Shown here in pieces: positions 36,624-45,910 of a stretch of DNA of 64,000 nucleotides. The notes beneath the pieces were generated by a model. It was not told the DNA's origin and did not search any database. It saw nothing but the letters and a program-made list of their open reading frames with translations. Each line of letters starts with the position of its first letter. Position 1 is the stretch's first letter. The translations under genes and the position numbers were made by a program. Origin of the DNA: Nitratireductor arenosus (GTDB lineage Bacteria; Pseudomonadota; Alphaproteobacteria; Rhizobiales; Rhizobiaceae); the NCBI RefSeq assembly GCF_009742725.1, contig NZ_WPHG01000001.1, forward strand, positions 124,001 through 188,000, written 5' to 3'.

Positions 36624-37565
36624 TCATTCGGCCGCCAACGGCATCGCCGGCCGGCCAAAGCCGGCCGCCGCGATCAGCCTGTCGACGAAACGGGCCATAT
36701 TGTCGGCGAGCGGCAAAAAACCGCTCGACTTGCGGTAGTTGCGTTCGTTCATATAAAGCCCGCGATTGACCTCGATCTGCAAGGCGTGCATCCCGTGCGC
36801 CGGTCGCCCGTAATGTTCGGTGATGAAGCCGCCCGCATAGGGCTTGTTGTGGGCGACGGTGTAGCCGAGTGAAGTCAGGATGCCGATTGCGGCTTCGCTG
36901 AGCGCCGCGGAGGCGGAGGTGTTGAAGCGATCACCGACGATGAAGTCGGGCCTGACGCCGGTTTCGCCCACCCGGATACTGGCCGGCATGGAGTGGCAAT
37001 CGATCAGGACGGCCAGTCCGAAAACGGCCTGAGTGTCGGCAAGCAACCGCCCCAGGCAGGCGTGATAGGGCTTGTAGAGCGCTTCGACGCGTTGCCGCGC
37101 CTCGGCGAAAGGCAGCTTGCCGGCGTAGATTTCCTGGCCTTCGCCGACGATCTTCGGCACCGTGCCGAGCCCGCCCGCCACGCGCGGCGAGCGGATGTTG
37201 GCATAGGCCGGCAAGGGCTCGCAAAACATCCGCGGATCGAGTTCCCACGGTTCGCGGTTGACGTCGAGATAGGCGCGCGGAAAATTGGCCGAAAGCAGCG
37301 GCGCGCCGAAGGCGACCGCGGCTGCGAACAATTCCTCGACATAACAATCCTCCGAGCGGCGGATCGCCTGGCGGTCGAGCCTGGACAAGGCCAGGAAGCG
37401 TTCGGGATAGCTTCGCCCGCTATGCGGCGAATTGAAGATGAAGGGAACGCTCTGGTGAGGTGGGCACCGTGTCTGGAAAGGCACGACGCCGGCGAAATCG
37501 TCGGCGACGCTCATCGAAGGTTGATCCGCCGCGGGCAGGGTCTGGTCATGCCGCGAAAGTGCCAT
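36624..37565 (-). CDS. N-formylglutamate amidohydrolase family protein
   Basis: Zinc-dependent hydrolase of the HutG/FGase family, which releases formate from N-formylglutamate or acts on related substrates. Seen: FIFNSPHSGRSYP (metal His), the strongly conserved DVNREPWELDPRMF, VLIDCHSMP (second His), HNKPYAGGFITEHYGRP and LQIEVNRGLYM. No other hut genes are near, so the true substrate is uncertain. Start at 37565 (MALSRHDQ, about 313 residues); ATG 37514 (MSVADDF) is also possible. The gene ends just after the mmgR-like RNA on the opposite strand. Confidence 0.87.
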   Translation of the reverse strand: MALSRHDQTLPAADQPSMSVADDFAGVVPFQTRCPPHQSVPFIFNSPHSGRSYPERFLALSRLDRQAIRRSEDCYVEELFAAAVAFGAPLLSANFPRAYLDVNREPWELDPRMFCEPLPAYANIRSPRVAGGLGTVPKIVGEGQEIYAGKLPFAEARQRVEALYKPYHACLGRLLADTQAVFGLAVLIDCHSMPASIRVGETGVRPDFIVGDRFNTSASAALSEAAIGILTSLGYTVAHNKPYAGGFITEHYGRPAHGMHALQIEVNRGLYMNERNYRKSSGFLPLADNMARFVDRLIAAAGFGRPAMPLAAE

Positions 37566-37773
37566 CCGATCCGTGGCCTGTCCAGAACCAATCGCATGCG
37601 GTCTGCCGCCACGCCGCGCCTGCCCGAGCACGATGGCGACGGCACAAAATGGGGATTCGGTCCCCGAGCGCCGCTACGGTTCACTTGATGTTTACCTTAC
37701 CCTACGCATATATCTGGTTTGGTTAACGGGCGGCATGGCGGCCGACTCTGTTCTGGAATGCGGACGGGAATCC

Positions 37774-38136
37774 ATGACGAGAATCCTACTAGCCGAAGAC
37801 GACAACGACATGCGCCGCTTTCTGGTCAAGGCGCTGGAACGGGCCGGTTACGACGTCATCGATTTCGACAATGGCGCCAGCGCCTATGAACGGCTGCGCG
37901 AGGAGCCGTTTTCGCTGCTCCTGACCGATATCGTCATGCCGGAGATGGACGGTATCGAACTCGCGCGCCGGGCGACCGAGATCGACCCCGATCTGAAGGT
38001 GATGTTCATCACCGGCTTCGCCGCGGTCGCGCTCAATCCGGATTCGAAAGCACCCAAGGACGCCAAGGTCCTGTCGAAGCCGTTCCACCTGCGCGAGCTC
38101 GTCAGCGAGGTCGAAAAAATGCTGAAAGCGGCCTGA
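37774..38136 (+). CDS. cpdR: Single-domain response regulator CpdR
   Basis: Cell-cycle regulator that, when unphosphorylated, directs ClpXP to the cell pole and primes degradation of CtrA-pathway proteins; CckA-ChpT phosphorylation switches it off. The 120-residue protein is a receiver only: acidic pocket LLAEDDNDMRRFL, phospho-acceptor Asp52 in LLTDIVMPEMDG, and KPFHLREL with the conserved Lys. The stretch MFITGFAAVALNPDS is nearly identical to what I recall for rhizobial CpdR1. GACGGGAATCC precedes the ATG at 37774; the longer frame upstream is not coding. It is followed by tRNA-Val. Confidence 0.94.
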   Translation: MTRILLAEDDNDMRRFLVKALERAGYDVIDFDNGASAYERLREEPFSLLLTDIVMPEMDGIELARRATEIDPDLKVMFITGFAAVALNPDSKAPKDAKVLSKPFHLRELVSEVEKMLKAA

Positions 38137-38211
38137 CCGGGGCCGTCGTCGGACGATGGATTTTCGGCATTGACGCCAGCATGATTTGTGTGGTCTATGC
38201 GCGGCGCTGAT

Positions 38212-38286
<75 letters not shown>

Positions 38287-38313
38287 TCGGCCCCCTTGGA
38301 AAAGTTGAAAAAT

Positions 38314-38330
38314 CCGCCTCGGCGGTTTTT
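38314..38330 (+). terminator. Rho-independent terminator of tRNA-Val
   Basis: CCGCC, a short TC loop, GGCGG, then TTTTT (38326-38330), preceded by an A-rich stretch. Stem and T run are textbook. Confidence 0.85.
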
Positions 38331-38539
38331 CCGTTTCTGGCGAGAGACCCGCAAAGCCCTCTCGCAACGGGCAGCGGCAAACCCAAATCCGCGGGTTTGG
38401 AGAGGCGCGATACGAGGTCCGTTCTCATTACAAAGCGCCGTTCGATCTGACCGTCGGAATGGCTTTGCGAAGCGTTGGATGTCTCACGCTCGCGCTTTCA
38501 AGCCTAACTCCCCAGCGCCCCCAGCACGCGGTCACGCCA

Positions 38540-38700
38540 TAACAAAAACCTTCTCGGCGCCATTGGTGCGACCGCAGCGTCAAGAGCAGCGATCGCACCT
38601 GTGGCGCACGTCGTATCCGGCACGATGCTCTCGCCGACGGGCTCTCCTGCGGTCTGCACCGTGTCGAGCGGCTGATGCGGGAGAACGGCCACGTCTTCCG
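38540..38700 (+). pseudogene. IS3-family transposase (OrfB) remnant
   Basis: In the frame of the ATG at 38675, the DNA reads SSDRTCGARRIRHDALADG, then LSCGLHRVERLMRENG. This is the region before the DDE core in many IS3 OrfB proteins (usual pattern SDRTYGARRVWHDL...CGLHRVERLMR). A stop codon at 38537-38539 cuts it upstream, and no DDE domain follows, so only about 40 codons remain. It is debris from an old insertion beside the tRNA gene. Confidence 0.65.
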
Positions 38701-38917
38701 ATACAGGAGCAGCAGACCGGACAACGGGGATCTGCGCGAGGCCATGAGACGTTGCCAGCGAACGTCAGCGCACTGCCTACCGCGGTATCCGCCTAACGGG
38801 GGAACGGCAGGGAATGGCGGTGGACCAGAAAAAGCCGGGTCTCAGGTGACTCCCTGCCTCAAGTTTTGGGAAGAAGGCGTCCACAAACCTAGGGGCTATG
38901 CAGACCGCGAACAGCCG

Positions 38918-40036
38918 TCACTCGGCCGGGAAAGCCAGGCAGTCCGACTGACGCCACGCGACGCGCACGCTGTCGCCACGTTGAAACACCGGACCGCCGC
39001 CCTGATTGGCGACCCTCACGGCGAACTCGCTACCGCCGGCAAAGCGCAGCAGGAGACGATTGACATCGCCGAGATAGACGACCTTGTCGATCTCGATGGT
39101 GAAGTCGTTTTCCCATTGTCCGTCCTTGCCAACAGCGATGCGCTCCGGGCGCAGGGACAGCACCGTCCTGTCGCCCGGCGCAAAGCTGCCCACGGGGCGG
39201 GCGTGCACGCTGACACCGCCGCCGACATCGACATAAACGCCGTTTTCGGAACCGCCGGTCACGATGCCGGTCAGCCGGTTGTTCTCTCCCACAAACTCGG
39301 CAACGAATGCGTTTTGCGGGTTCTCGTAAAGATCCGACGGACGCGCGAGTTGCTGGATGCCGCCGTCATTGAACACGGCGATACGATCGGACATCGTCAA
39401 TGCTTCGGTCTGGTCATGCGTGACATAAACCATGGTGACCTTCAGTTCCTCGTGAAGGCGCTTGAGCTCATACTGCATCTGTTCGCGCAACTGCTTGTCG
39501 AGCGCACCGAGCGGCTCATCCAGGAGAACGAGTTCCGGCCTGAAAACCAGCGCCCGCGCCAGAGCCGCACGTTGCTGCTGTCCGCCGGACAATTGCGCCG
39601 GACGCCTGTCGGCGAATGCGCCGAGCTCGACCATTTCCAGCGCTTCCACGACCCGCTTGTCGATATCGGCCTGGGCGGCTCCGCGAACGCGCAACGGGTA
39701 GCCGACATTCTGACCTATCGTCATATGCGGGAACAGGGCGTAGTTCTGAAACACGACACCGATCCCACGCCGGTAGGGTGGCAACGCCGTGACATCCTTG
39801 CCGCCGATCGAAATCGTTCCCTCGGTCGGCGCCTCGAAACCCGCAAGCATCATCAGGCTGGTCGTCTTGCCCGAACCGGACGGTCCCAACAGCGTCAGGA
39901 ACTCGCCCCTGACAATGTCGAGATTCAAGTCGCGCACGACCAGGGTCTCGCCGTCATAGCTCTTCCGGACACCGGAAAAACGTACGATTGGGTCGTCAGT
40001 CCGGTCCTTGCCGGATATGGAAGCAATCGCGTTCAA
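38918..40036 (-). CDS. ABC transporter ATP-binding protein (PotA-like)
   Basis: ATPase of a polyamine/opine-type importer. Walker A GPSGSGKTTSLMML, Q-loop VVFQNYALFPHMT, signature LSGGQQQRAALARAL, Walker B LVLLDEPLGALD and H-loop YVTHDQTEA are all intact, followed by a C-terminal TOBE regulatory domain (residues about 285-365). About 372 residues. The start is a TTG at 40036, three bases after the amidohydrolase stop, with CGGAG six bases before it; no in-frame ATG exists ahead of the nucleotide fold. Last gene of the leftward operon. It pairs with the two permeases and two binding proteins upstream. Confidence 0.93.
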   Translation of the reverse strand: MNAIASISGKDRTDDPIVRFSGVRKSYDGETLVVRDLNLDIVRGEFLTLLGPSGSGKTTSLMMLAGFEAPTEGTISIGGKDVTALPPYRRGIGVVFQNYALFPHMTIGQNVGYPLRVRGAAQADIDKRVVEALEMVELGAFADRRPAQLSGGQQQRAALARALVFRPELVLLDEPLGALDKQLREQMQYELKRLHEELKVTMVYVTHDQTEALTMSDRIAVFNDGGIQQLARPSDLYENPQNAFVAEFVGENNRLTGIVTGGSENGVYVDVGGGVSVHARPVGSFAPGDRTVLSLRPERIAVGKDGQWENDFTIEIDKVVYLGDVNRLLLRFAGGSEFAVRVANQGGGPVFQRGDSVRVAWRQSDCLAFPAE

Positions 40037-40039
40037 TGT

Positions 40040-41509
40040 TTACTCCGTCCATTGAGGTAGCGCGGCGGGAAACCGCTCGGCGAGCGTCTGTCCGCTGGGA
40101 TGATATTGGCTGTAGTGCTGCCACATTCGCTCGCTTGACGTGCGCACCTCCTCAAGCAGGGCGTTCTCGTCGACACCCAGGAGGCGCTTGTCGGAGACGA
40201 CCACCCGACCGTCCACGATGACCGTGTCGACCATCCCCGGCGTGGCCAGATGGACCAGGGCACGAATGGGATCGGGATTGACACCGAAACTCAGATTGCC
40301 GGTATCCACGATCACGATGTCGGCCTTTGCACCGGCCGCTATGCGCCCAATGTCCGCGCAGCCCAGCGCCTTTGCGCCGGCAAGGTTGCTGGCTCCGAAC
40401 ACCGCGCCCGCAGGTGCCGCCTCGTAATTCCGGTCCGCCGCCTTGCAGGCCGTGGACGCCGCTCGCATCTCCGCGAACATGTCCAGTGGATAGGTATCGG
40501 TCCCCAACGCGACATTGATGCCGGCGCGACGATATCTGTCGAAGCTCTCCAGCATCATGCCGCGCCTGGAAAAAGCCACGGGCGAATGGGCGACTGCGGT
40601 CCCGTGTTCGCCGAGGATGCGAATATCGTCTGCGACCGGGTATCCGACCAGGCTGTGCGATCCGACATAGATGCAGTGCGCCAGCAGCGTTGAGGGATCA
40701 AGTAACCCTTCGTCGGCAAGACATTGCACCGGTGTGCGGCCGCCGTCCGACACGGTCTCGAAGAACTCCCTGTGCTGCTCGAGGAAGTGCATCGTAAACG
40801 GAACGCCGAGCGAGCGTGCCACCGCCTTGGCTTCGCGCCGCAATCGCGGCGTGGAGACGTAATACTCGTCAAGGGCGATAACGCCGTTCAGCCGTCCGTC
40901 CATCGCGCCTGAATGGCGCTCGATGAATTGCGCGGCGCGGCGCAGCGAGACCAGTCCCTCGTTCTCGTCGAGCTCCCGTGTGACCTTGCCGTCGTCCTCC
41001 AGCCAATATCGCCCGCCCGTCACGATCGGCGCCCAGAACAGTCTGATGCCGGATTCCTCGGCAACTTCAAGCATCGTCCGGCCTTCATCCGGCCCTGCCG
41101 GCGCAAACGCCAGAACGGTGGTCACACCATGACGAAGCAAGGCCGAGAACCCGAACCGCAGCGATGCTCGAAGGTCCTGCTGCGATGCGACACCGGGCTG
41201 ACCCGAGCGGCGCGCAGGCAGGAAATGCAAAAAGCTCGACCTGATGAATTCACGCTGGCCGGTATCGACCAGCGCGCGCTGGGCCTCGTGAGCGCCCACA
41301 TGCGCATGCGTGCTGACCTGCCCTGGAATAACCAGCTTGCCCCGCGCGTCGATAATGCGGGCGGCCTGTCCGTCCCAAGACTGTCCGACATGGACTATCC
41401 GGTCGCCGCGCATCACGACCACGCCGCCTTCGATCGTACTGTGCCCGTCTGCGTTATGGGCGATGATCGTGCCGCCGCTGATTGCGACCGTATCGTGTTC
41501 CGAAATCAT
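40040..41509 (-). CDS. Amidohydrolase-superfamily deaminase/hydrolase (first of two)
   Basis: Cytoplasmic metal-dependent hydrolase of the TrzN/AtzB/SsnA type. N-terminal HTH-type metal motif as HAH (PGQVSTHAHVG), a central metal/general-base His region (FTMHFLEQHREFF, LLAHCIYVG), and the metal Asp region NVALGTDTYPLDMFAEMR. About 489 residues from ATG 41509; ATG 41521 and TTG 41524 are upstream alternatives. Placed inside the ABC transporter operon between the permease and ATPase genes, so it probably acts on the imported compound, for example by deaminating or dechlorinating a heterocycle or guanidine-like group. The exact substrate cannot be read from sequence. Confidence 0.85.
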   Translation of the reverse strand: MISEHDTVAISGGTIIAHNADGHSTIEGGVVVMRGDRIVHVGQSWDGQAARIIDARGKLVIPGQVSTHAHVGAHEAQRALVDTGQREFIRSSFLHFLPARRSGQPGVASQQDLRASLRFGFSALLRHGVTTVLAFAPAGPDEGRTMLEVAEESGIRLFWAPIVTGGRYWLEDDGKVTRELDENEGLVSLRRAAQFIERHSGAMDGRLNGVIALDEYYVSTPRLRREAKAVARSLGVPFTMHFLEQHREFFETVSDGGRTPVQCLADEGLLDPSTLLAHCIYVGSHSLVGYPVADDIRILGEHGTAVAHSPVAFSRRGMMLESFDRYRRAGINVALGTDTYPLDMFAEMRAASTACKAADRNYEAAPAGAVFGASNLAGAKALGCADIGRIAAGAKADIVIVDTGNLSFGVNPDPIRALVHLATPGMVDTVIVDGRVVVSDKRLLGVDENALLEEVRTSSERMWQHYSQYHPSGQTLAERFPAALPQWTE

Positions 41510-41532
41510 TCCAGCTTCCATCAAGTCTGTTG

Positions 41533-42363
41533 TTACCGGTTGCGCCCCGCCAGCCGCTCGCCGCGACGGCGCAGAATTTCCATGACGATCATGAGACCGA
41601 GCGAAATCACCAAAAGCACTACGGCAGCAGCCATGATCGTCGGGCTGATGCTTTCGCTGACGCCGCTGAATATCTGTCTGGGAAGGGTGCGCTGTTGTGG
41701 GCTCGCAACGAACAACGCCACGACGATCTCGTCGAAAGACGTCACGAATGCAAACAGCGCGCCCGATATGATGCCAGGAGCGATGATCGGCAGCGTGACG
41801 GTCCGAAAAACGTGAACCGGCGTTCCGCCCAGGCTGGCACCCGCCCGCGTCAGGTTGGGATCAAAGCTCTGCAGCGTTGCCGTGACGGTGATGACGACGA
41901 ACGGCAACGCCAGCACGGTGTGGGCCAGGATGACGCCGAGATAGGTGCCGACGAGATTGATCGAAGCGAAGAAATAGAACGTGGCAACCGCCACGATGAC
42001 GACGGGGGCTGCCAGCGGCGTGATCAAGAGCGCCACGACGACCGGCTTGAGGCGGAACTGCGAACCGTGCAGCCCGAGTGCCGCCAGCGTTCCCAATATG
42101 GTGGCCAGAATGGTGGTGGCCACGCCGATCAGCAGGCTGTTCCAAAGCGCGCCCGTCCACAGGGGATTGGTGAAGAAGTCCTCGTACCATTGCAGCGAAT
42201 AGCCCGGGATCGGGAAGACCAGAAGTTGTCCGGCCGTGAAGGAAAGCGGGATCACGACCAGGATCGGCAGAACCAGATAGGCCAGGACCAACCCCACGAA
42301 GCCCCGCAACGCAAGTTGCCAAAGGCTGCCACGTCGTGCCCGCCGGCGAAGCTTCTGCATCAT
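41533..42363 (-). CDS. ABC transporter permease (PotC-like)
   Basis: Inner-membrane permease of about 276 residues with six hydrophobic helices and the EAA-type cytoplasmic loop (ATLQSFDPNLTRAGASLGGTP). The C-terminal SFDEIVVALFVASPQQRTLP motif is typical of PotC-type polyamine/opine permeases. Its start overlaps the preceding permease stop as ATGA (42360-42363), so translation is coupled. The amidohydrolase gene follows after about 23 bases. Confidence 0.93.
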   Translation of the reverse strand: MMQKLRRRARRGSLWQLALRGFVGLVLAYLVLPILVVIPLSFTAGQLLVFPIPGYSLQWYEDFFTNPLWTGALWNSLLIGVATTILATILGTLAALGLHGSQFRLKPVVVALLITPLAAPVVIVAVATFYFFASINLVGTYLGVILAHTVLALPFVVITVTATLQSFDPNLTRAGASLGGTPVHVFRTVTLPIIAPGIISGALFAFVTSFDEIVVALFVASPQQRTLPRQIFSGVSESISPTIMAAAVVLLVISLGLMIVMEILRRRGERLAGRNR

Positions 42364-43610
42364 CTTACCTTAAGCTTGTCGAAGCCGACGACCTTGCCGA
42401 GCACCAAGTAGATGGCGGCGATGACAACGATCAGGAAAGCGCCGAGCGCGGATGCCAGTCCCCAGTTCACCGCCGAATTGGTGAAGTAGGCGATGAAATA
42501 TCCGATCATCTGGTCGCCGGGACCGCCAACGAGGGCAGGCGTTACGTAGAACCCGACAGCAAGCACGAATACGAGCGTGCAGCCGGCTGCGATACCGGGA
42601 ATGGTAAGCGGCAGATAGACGGTTCGAAAGACCGTAATCGGCGGCGCGCCGAGGGAGGATGCGGCCCGCAGATGGACCGGCGACACGCCTTTCATCACAC
42701 TGTAGAGCGGCAAGATCATGTAAGGCAGCAGGACATGCACCATCGCGATGAACACACCCGCAGTGTTGAACATCAGACTGAGCGGCTCGGAGATGACACC
42801 CAGGTAAATCAGTACCTTATTGACGAGGCCTTCGGTCTGAAGAAGGACTACCCATGCCGTCGTCCGCACCAGAAGCGATGTCCAGAAAGGGACCAGAACG
42901 AGCATGAGCAGCCAGTTGGCAGCAGCCGGTCCGGCCGTAGCCATCACGGCGGCGACCGGATAGCCGATAAGCAGGCAGATCACGGTCACGCCGACGCTGG
43001 TGTAGAGCGTGCGGCCATAAAGCGACAGGAAGATGGCTTGCGTCTCGTCGACCCTGGTGATTGCGCCATCCGTGCCGCGCTGCAGATCCATGGCGGAGAG
43101 CAGGTAGAAATCCGTCATACGCCCGGACTGCTGCTTCAGCGTCGCCCAATAGGTCGGGTCCAGCCACCTGGCATCAATGTCCGCCAAAGTGTCGATGGCA
43201 GAATGTGGAACCGCAGCCGGCAGCCGGCGAACCGTTCGCGTGACCAGCCCACGAAAACCCGGCACCGCGTAATTCAGCCGCCGGCCCAAAACAGCGGCTT
43301 CCGGCTGCCCCTTAAGGGCGATCAGATCCTCTGCAAGAGCGCGAAACACGGGCTCAGGAGGCAGGTCGTCGGCATGCCATTGTCCGATTTCGGCGACGGT
43401 GCGCGGCATGTATTTGGGGATCTCGGCGTTGTCGACGCTACGGAAAAGAAACAACGCGATCGGAACGACGAAGAACAGGGCAACGAACACCACGCTCGGC
43501 GCCATCAGCGCCAGCATTCTTGAAAAATGCTGGCGCTCGGCGCGGCGTACCAGCGTACGAAGCCGCCGGGGAACCTGCCCGGTGTCGGCGAGGGTCGTAG
43601 TGGTACTCAT
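42360..43610 (-). CDS. ABC transporter permease (PotB-like) with periplasmic insert
   Basis: About 416 residues, longer than a standard PotB (about 280). The extra length is a stretch of about 150 residues between the first helix (LMAPSVVFVALFFVVPIALFLF) and the permease core, which probably faces the periplasm; this insert occurs in a subset of opine/polyamine-type permeases. The EAA loop (RAASSLGAPPITVFRTVYLP) and C-terminal helices are intact. Overlaps the PotC-like gene by 4 bases. Ten bases separate it from the binding protein gene. Confidence 0.92.
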   Translation of the reverse strand: MSTTTTLADTGQVPRRLRTLVRRAERQHFSRMLALMAPSVVFVALFFVVPIALFLFRSVDNAEIPKYMPRTVAEIGQWHADDLPPEPVFRALAEDLIALKGQPEAAVLGRRLNYAVPGFRGLVTRTVRRLPAAVPHSAIDTLADIDARWLDPTYWATLKQQSGRMTDFYLLSAMDLQRGTDGAITRVDETQAIFLSLYGRTLYTSVGVTVICLLIGYPVAAVMATAGPAAANWLLMLVLVPFWTSLLVRTTAWVVLLQTEGLVNKVLIYLGVISEPLSLMFNTAGVFIAMVHVLLPYMILPLYSVMKGVSPVHLRAASSLGAPPITVFRTVYLPLTIPGIAAGCTLVFVLAVGFYVTPALVGGPGDQMIGYFIAYFTNSAVNWGLASALGAFLIVVIAAIYLVLGKVVGFDKLKVR

Positions 43611-43620
43611 GATTGCGGTC

Positions 43621-44688
43621 TCAGCGCGCGGTAAAGGTGGAGAAGCGCTGGCGGATGCTGTCCCCGTTGTCGCGCCAGAAGCTGATATAGAGATCTCCCG
43701 CCTGCATCATGCCGCGATCCAGATATTCGGTCGGCTGATTTGCGCGATTTTCATCCGACAGCATTGCGTAGGAATCCACGTTTGCCGGCGGATAGCCCAT
43801 GATTTCGGCGTAGCGCGCCTGCGACTCCGCCTCAAGCGAGTACTTCACAAGTTCAATGGCTTCCTTGAGCTTGGGCGAACCGGTCATCACCGCCAGATAG
43901 ATGACCGCCGAGGTGTATCCGGCCTCCCAGGCGATCTTCAGGTTTCGGCCGCTGGAGCGGTTGGCAACGTTCACGCGCCCCTGCCAGCCATACCCCATGA
44001 CCACCTCGTTGGTGAGCAGGAGCTGCATCGATTCATCGCCGCTCTTCCACCACAGGACATGTGGCTTGATCTTCTCAAGCTGGGCGAAGGCGCGGTCAAC
44101 ACCGCCCGGCGAAGTCAGCGCTTCCGGTACGTCGCGCGGGGCGACACCATCCGACATAAGCGCGATCTCGAGGACCTGGTCCGGCTGGAACGGAAGCGCA
44201 CGCTTGCCGGGCCATTTCTCCACATTCCAGAAGTCGCTCCAGGATCGCGGCACCATATCGCCCTGCCAGCGGTCCGCGTCGTAGACCAGAGCACCCGGCG
44301 ACACGAGATAAGGCGCCCCGCATTCGGTAAAGCCGCCCACGGCCTCGAACTTGGTTTCGTCGATATGTTCTGACCAGTCGATCTGCTCGAGGAGCCCCTC
44401 GTCACAGCCGATCGCATCGTTAAGGGAATGCACGCTGGCGACATCCCAGATCAGGTTGCCGGTCTCGACCTGCGCCCTGATCTTCGCCAGTTCCTGGTTG
44501 TAGGTGTCGACCAGGATTTCGATCCCGGTTTCGGCCGTGAACGGATCGAAAACCGCCGTTTTCTGTGCGTCGCCCGGCGAACCGCCCTGATTTACGACCG
44601 TAAGGCTTTCGGCCGACGCCTGATGTGAGATCAATGCCGCGATCGACAACGCGACAACCGTTGCCAATGCCGTTTTTCTCCTGCTCAT
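43621..44688 (-). CDS. ABC transporter substrate-binding protein (PotD-like), copy 1
   Basis: Exported periplasmic binding protein of about 355 residues. Signal peptide MSRRKTALATVVALSIAALISHQASA. The mature part has the PotD/FbpA-type fold: VVNQGGSPGDAQKTAVFDPF, GNLIWDVASVH, LVYDADRW, SDFWNVEKWPGKRALPF and WWKSGDESMQLLL. GGAGGAGTCC is a strong ribosome-binding site. It is a clear paralogue of the next protein upstream; shared blocks (FWNVEKWPGKR, WWKSGDESMQ) make a tandem duplication certain. First partner of the permeases ten bases downstream. Confidence 0.92.
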   Translation of the reverse strand: MSRRKTALATVVALSIAALISHQASAESLTVVNQGGSPGDAQKTAVFDPFTAETGIEILVDTYNQELAKIRAQVETGNLIWDVASVHSLNDAIGCDEGLLEQIDWSEHIDETKFEAVGGFTECGAPYLVSPGALVYDADRWQGDMVPRSWSDFWNVEKWPGKRALPFQPDQVLEIALMSDGVAPRDVPEALTSPGGVDRAFAQLEKIKPHVLWWKSGDESMQLLLTNEVVMGYGWQGRVNVANRSSGRNLKIAWEAGYTSAVIYLAVMTGSPKLKEAIELVKYSLEAESQARYAEIMGYPPANVDSYAMLSDENRANQPTEYLDRGMMQAGDLYISFWRDNGDSIRQRFSTFTAR

Positions 44689-44722
44689 AGGACTCCTCCC
44701 GAGAGTTTGAGCTTCAAAAATC

Positions 44723-45781
44723 CTACTGTGCGGCGAACCTCAGAAAGCGCTGCAGAAGGGTGTCGCCATTGTCGAGCCAGAAGTTGAGATAGAGCTGGCC
44801 GTTCTGGAACGACGCCTTGTCGAGATGGTCGCGTGGCAGCGTGGCGAGTTCAGCTTCCGTCAGCAGGTCGAAGGCTTCCGCATTCGCAGGCGCATAGTCG
44901 ATCAGGCGCGAATATTGCGCCTGCGCTTTCGGCGAAGACGAAAATAGAATGAGCTCCTTGGCCAGGTCGAGCTTCGGCGCTCCCTTCATGATCGCGAAGT
45001 ACTGGCTTCCCGAGACGTGCCCGGCGTCGAAGACGATTTTCAGGTTGCGGTCGTTCGACTTGTTCGCCGTCGCCACGCGCCCGTTCCAGGCGAAGGTCAT
45101 CACCACCTCGCCCGACAGGATGTTCTGCATGGATTCATCGCCGCTCTTCCACCACATGATATGGGGCTTGAGTTCTTCGAGCTTGGCAAATGCCCGCTCC
45201 ACCCCGCCGTCCGACGAGAGCACCGTCATGACGTCCTGCGGCGGAACGCCATCGGCCATGAGCGCCACCTCGAGGGTCTGTTCGGCGCGGTAGAGCATTC
45301 CACGCTTGCCGGGCCATTTCTCCACGTTCCAGAAGTCCGCCCATGTACGCGGCGCATCCGCTGGATCGATCACGTCGGCATCATAGACAAGTCCGCCGGA
45401 GACCAGGTTATTGGGCACGCCGCACTCACCGAAGCCGCCAGCCCCCTTGAAATCCTCAAGGTCGAGGATAGCCGCCCAGTCGACCCGCTCCAGCAGCCCT
45501 TCCTCGCAAGCCGTCGCCTCATTGATCGCCGTCACGCTAACCACGTCCCAGATCAGGTTACCGGTCTCGATCTGCGAGCGCAGCTTGGCGAGTTCCTGAT
45601 TGAAAGTGTCCTCGACAACCGTATGGCCCCGCGCTTCCGCGAACGGAACGAAAAAGGCCTCGTGCTGAGCCGCGCCGACCGTTCCGCCATTGTGAACCGC
45701 CGTAATCGTCTCCGCACTCGCCATCGACGCTGACACGCATAGTGCAAGCGCTGCAGTTGCTATCATCGTATGAATTCGCAT
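44723..45781 (-). CDS. ABC transporter substrate-binding protein (PotD-like), copy 2
   Basis: First gene of the leftward operon, about 352 residues from ATG 45781 (GGTGGAGGAGAA just before it). Signal peptide MIATAALALCVSASMASA. Mature region AVHNGGTVGAAQHEAFFVPF, FNQELAKLRSQIETGNLIWDV, ADFWNVEKWPGKRGM and WWKSGDESMQNIL mirrors copy 1. Two binding proteins feeding one permease pair suggests two related substrates or affinities; redundancy is the alternative. A candidate operator and promoter lie in the AT-rich gap upstream. Confidence 0.92.
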   Translation of the reverse strand: MRIHTMIATAALALCVSASMASAETITAVHNGGTVGAAQHEAFFVPFAEARGHTVVEDTFNQELAKLRSQIETGNLIWDVVSVTAINEATACEEGLLERVDWAAILDLEDFKGAGGFGECGVPNNLVSGGLVYDADVIDPADAPRTWADFWNVEKWPGKRGMLYRAEQTLEVALMADGVPPQDVMTVLSSDGGVERAFAKLEELKPHIMWWKSGDESMQNILSGEVVMTFAWNGRVATANKSNDRNLKIVFDAGHVSGSQYFAIMKGAPKLDLAKELILFSSSPKAQAQYSRLIDYAPANAEAFDLLTEAELATLPRDHLDKASFQNGQLYLNFWLDNGDTLLQRFLRFAAQ

Positions 45782-45866
45782 TGCGTTCTCCTCCACCAAA
45801 CCCACGTGCGCTTGACCCGATCGGTCAGGGTAGCGCTACATCTCCAGGTTCACCTCAAAATACCTT

Positions 45867-45882
45867 GATTATTGCAATTATC
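45867..45882. promoter_or_regulatory. Candidate GntR operator in the leftward promoter
   Basis: GATTATTGCAATTATC is a 16-base palindrome with one mismatched pair. It fills almost the entire spacer between a minus-strand -35 TTGACT (45889-45884) and the weak hexamer AAGGTA (45866-45861), upstream of the binding protein operon. The divergent GntR-type gene next door makes autoregulated control likely. Confidence 0.45.
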
Positions 45883-45910
45883 GAGTCAACACGCATTTTT
45901 CAGTTCTTTT

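Larger units (their letters stand above)
38287..38917. other. 631-base gap after tRNA-Val: terminator plus insertion-sequence debris
   Basis: No intact gene is seen here. The first 45 bases carry the tRNA terminator. The middle part encodes a recognisable but broken IS3-type transposase segment. The last 150 bases, up to the stop of the convergent ABC ATPase gene, show nothing I can name. This marks the change from core genome to an accessory block. Confidence 0.6.

Noticed and set aside
38918..45781. Assigning the importer firmly to spermidine/putrescine (potABCD)
   Set aside because: The binding proteins and the long PotB-like permease differ from classic Pot proteins, and the linked amidohydrolases point to another substrate.
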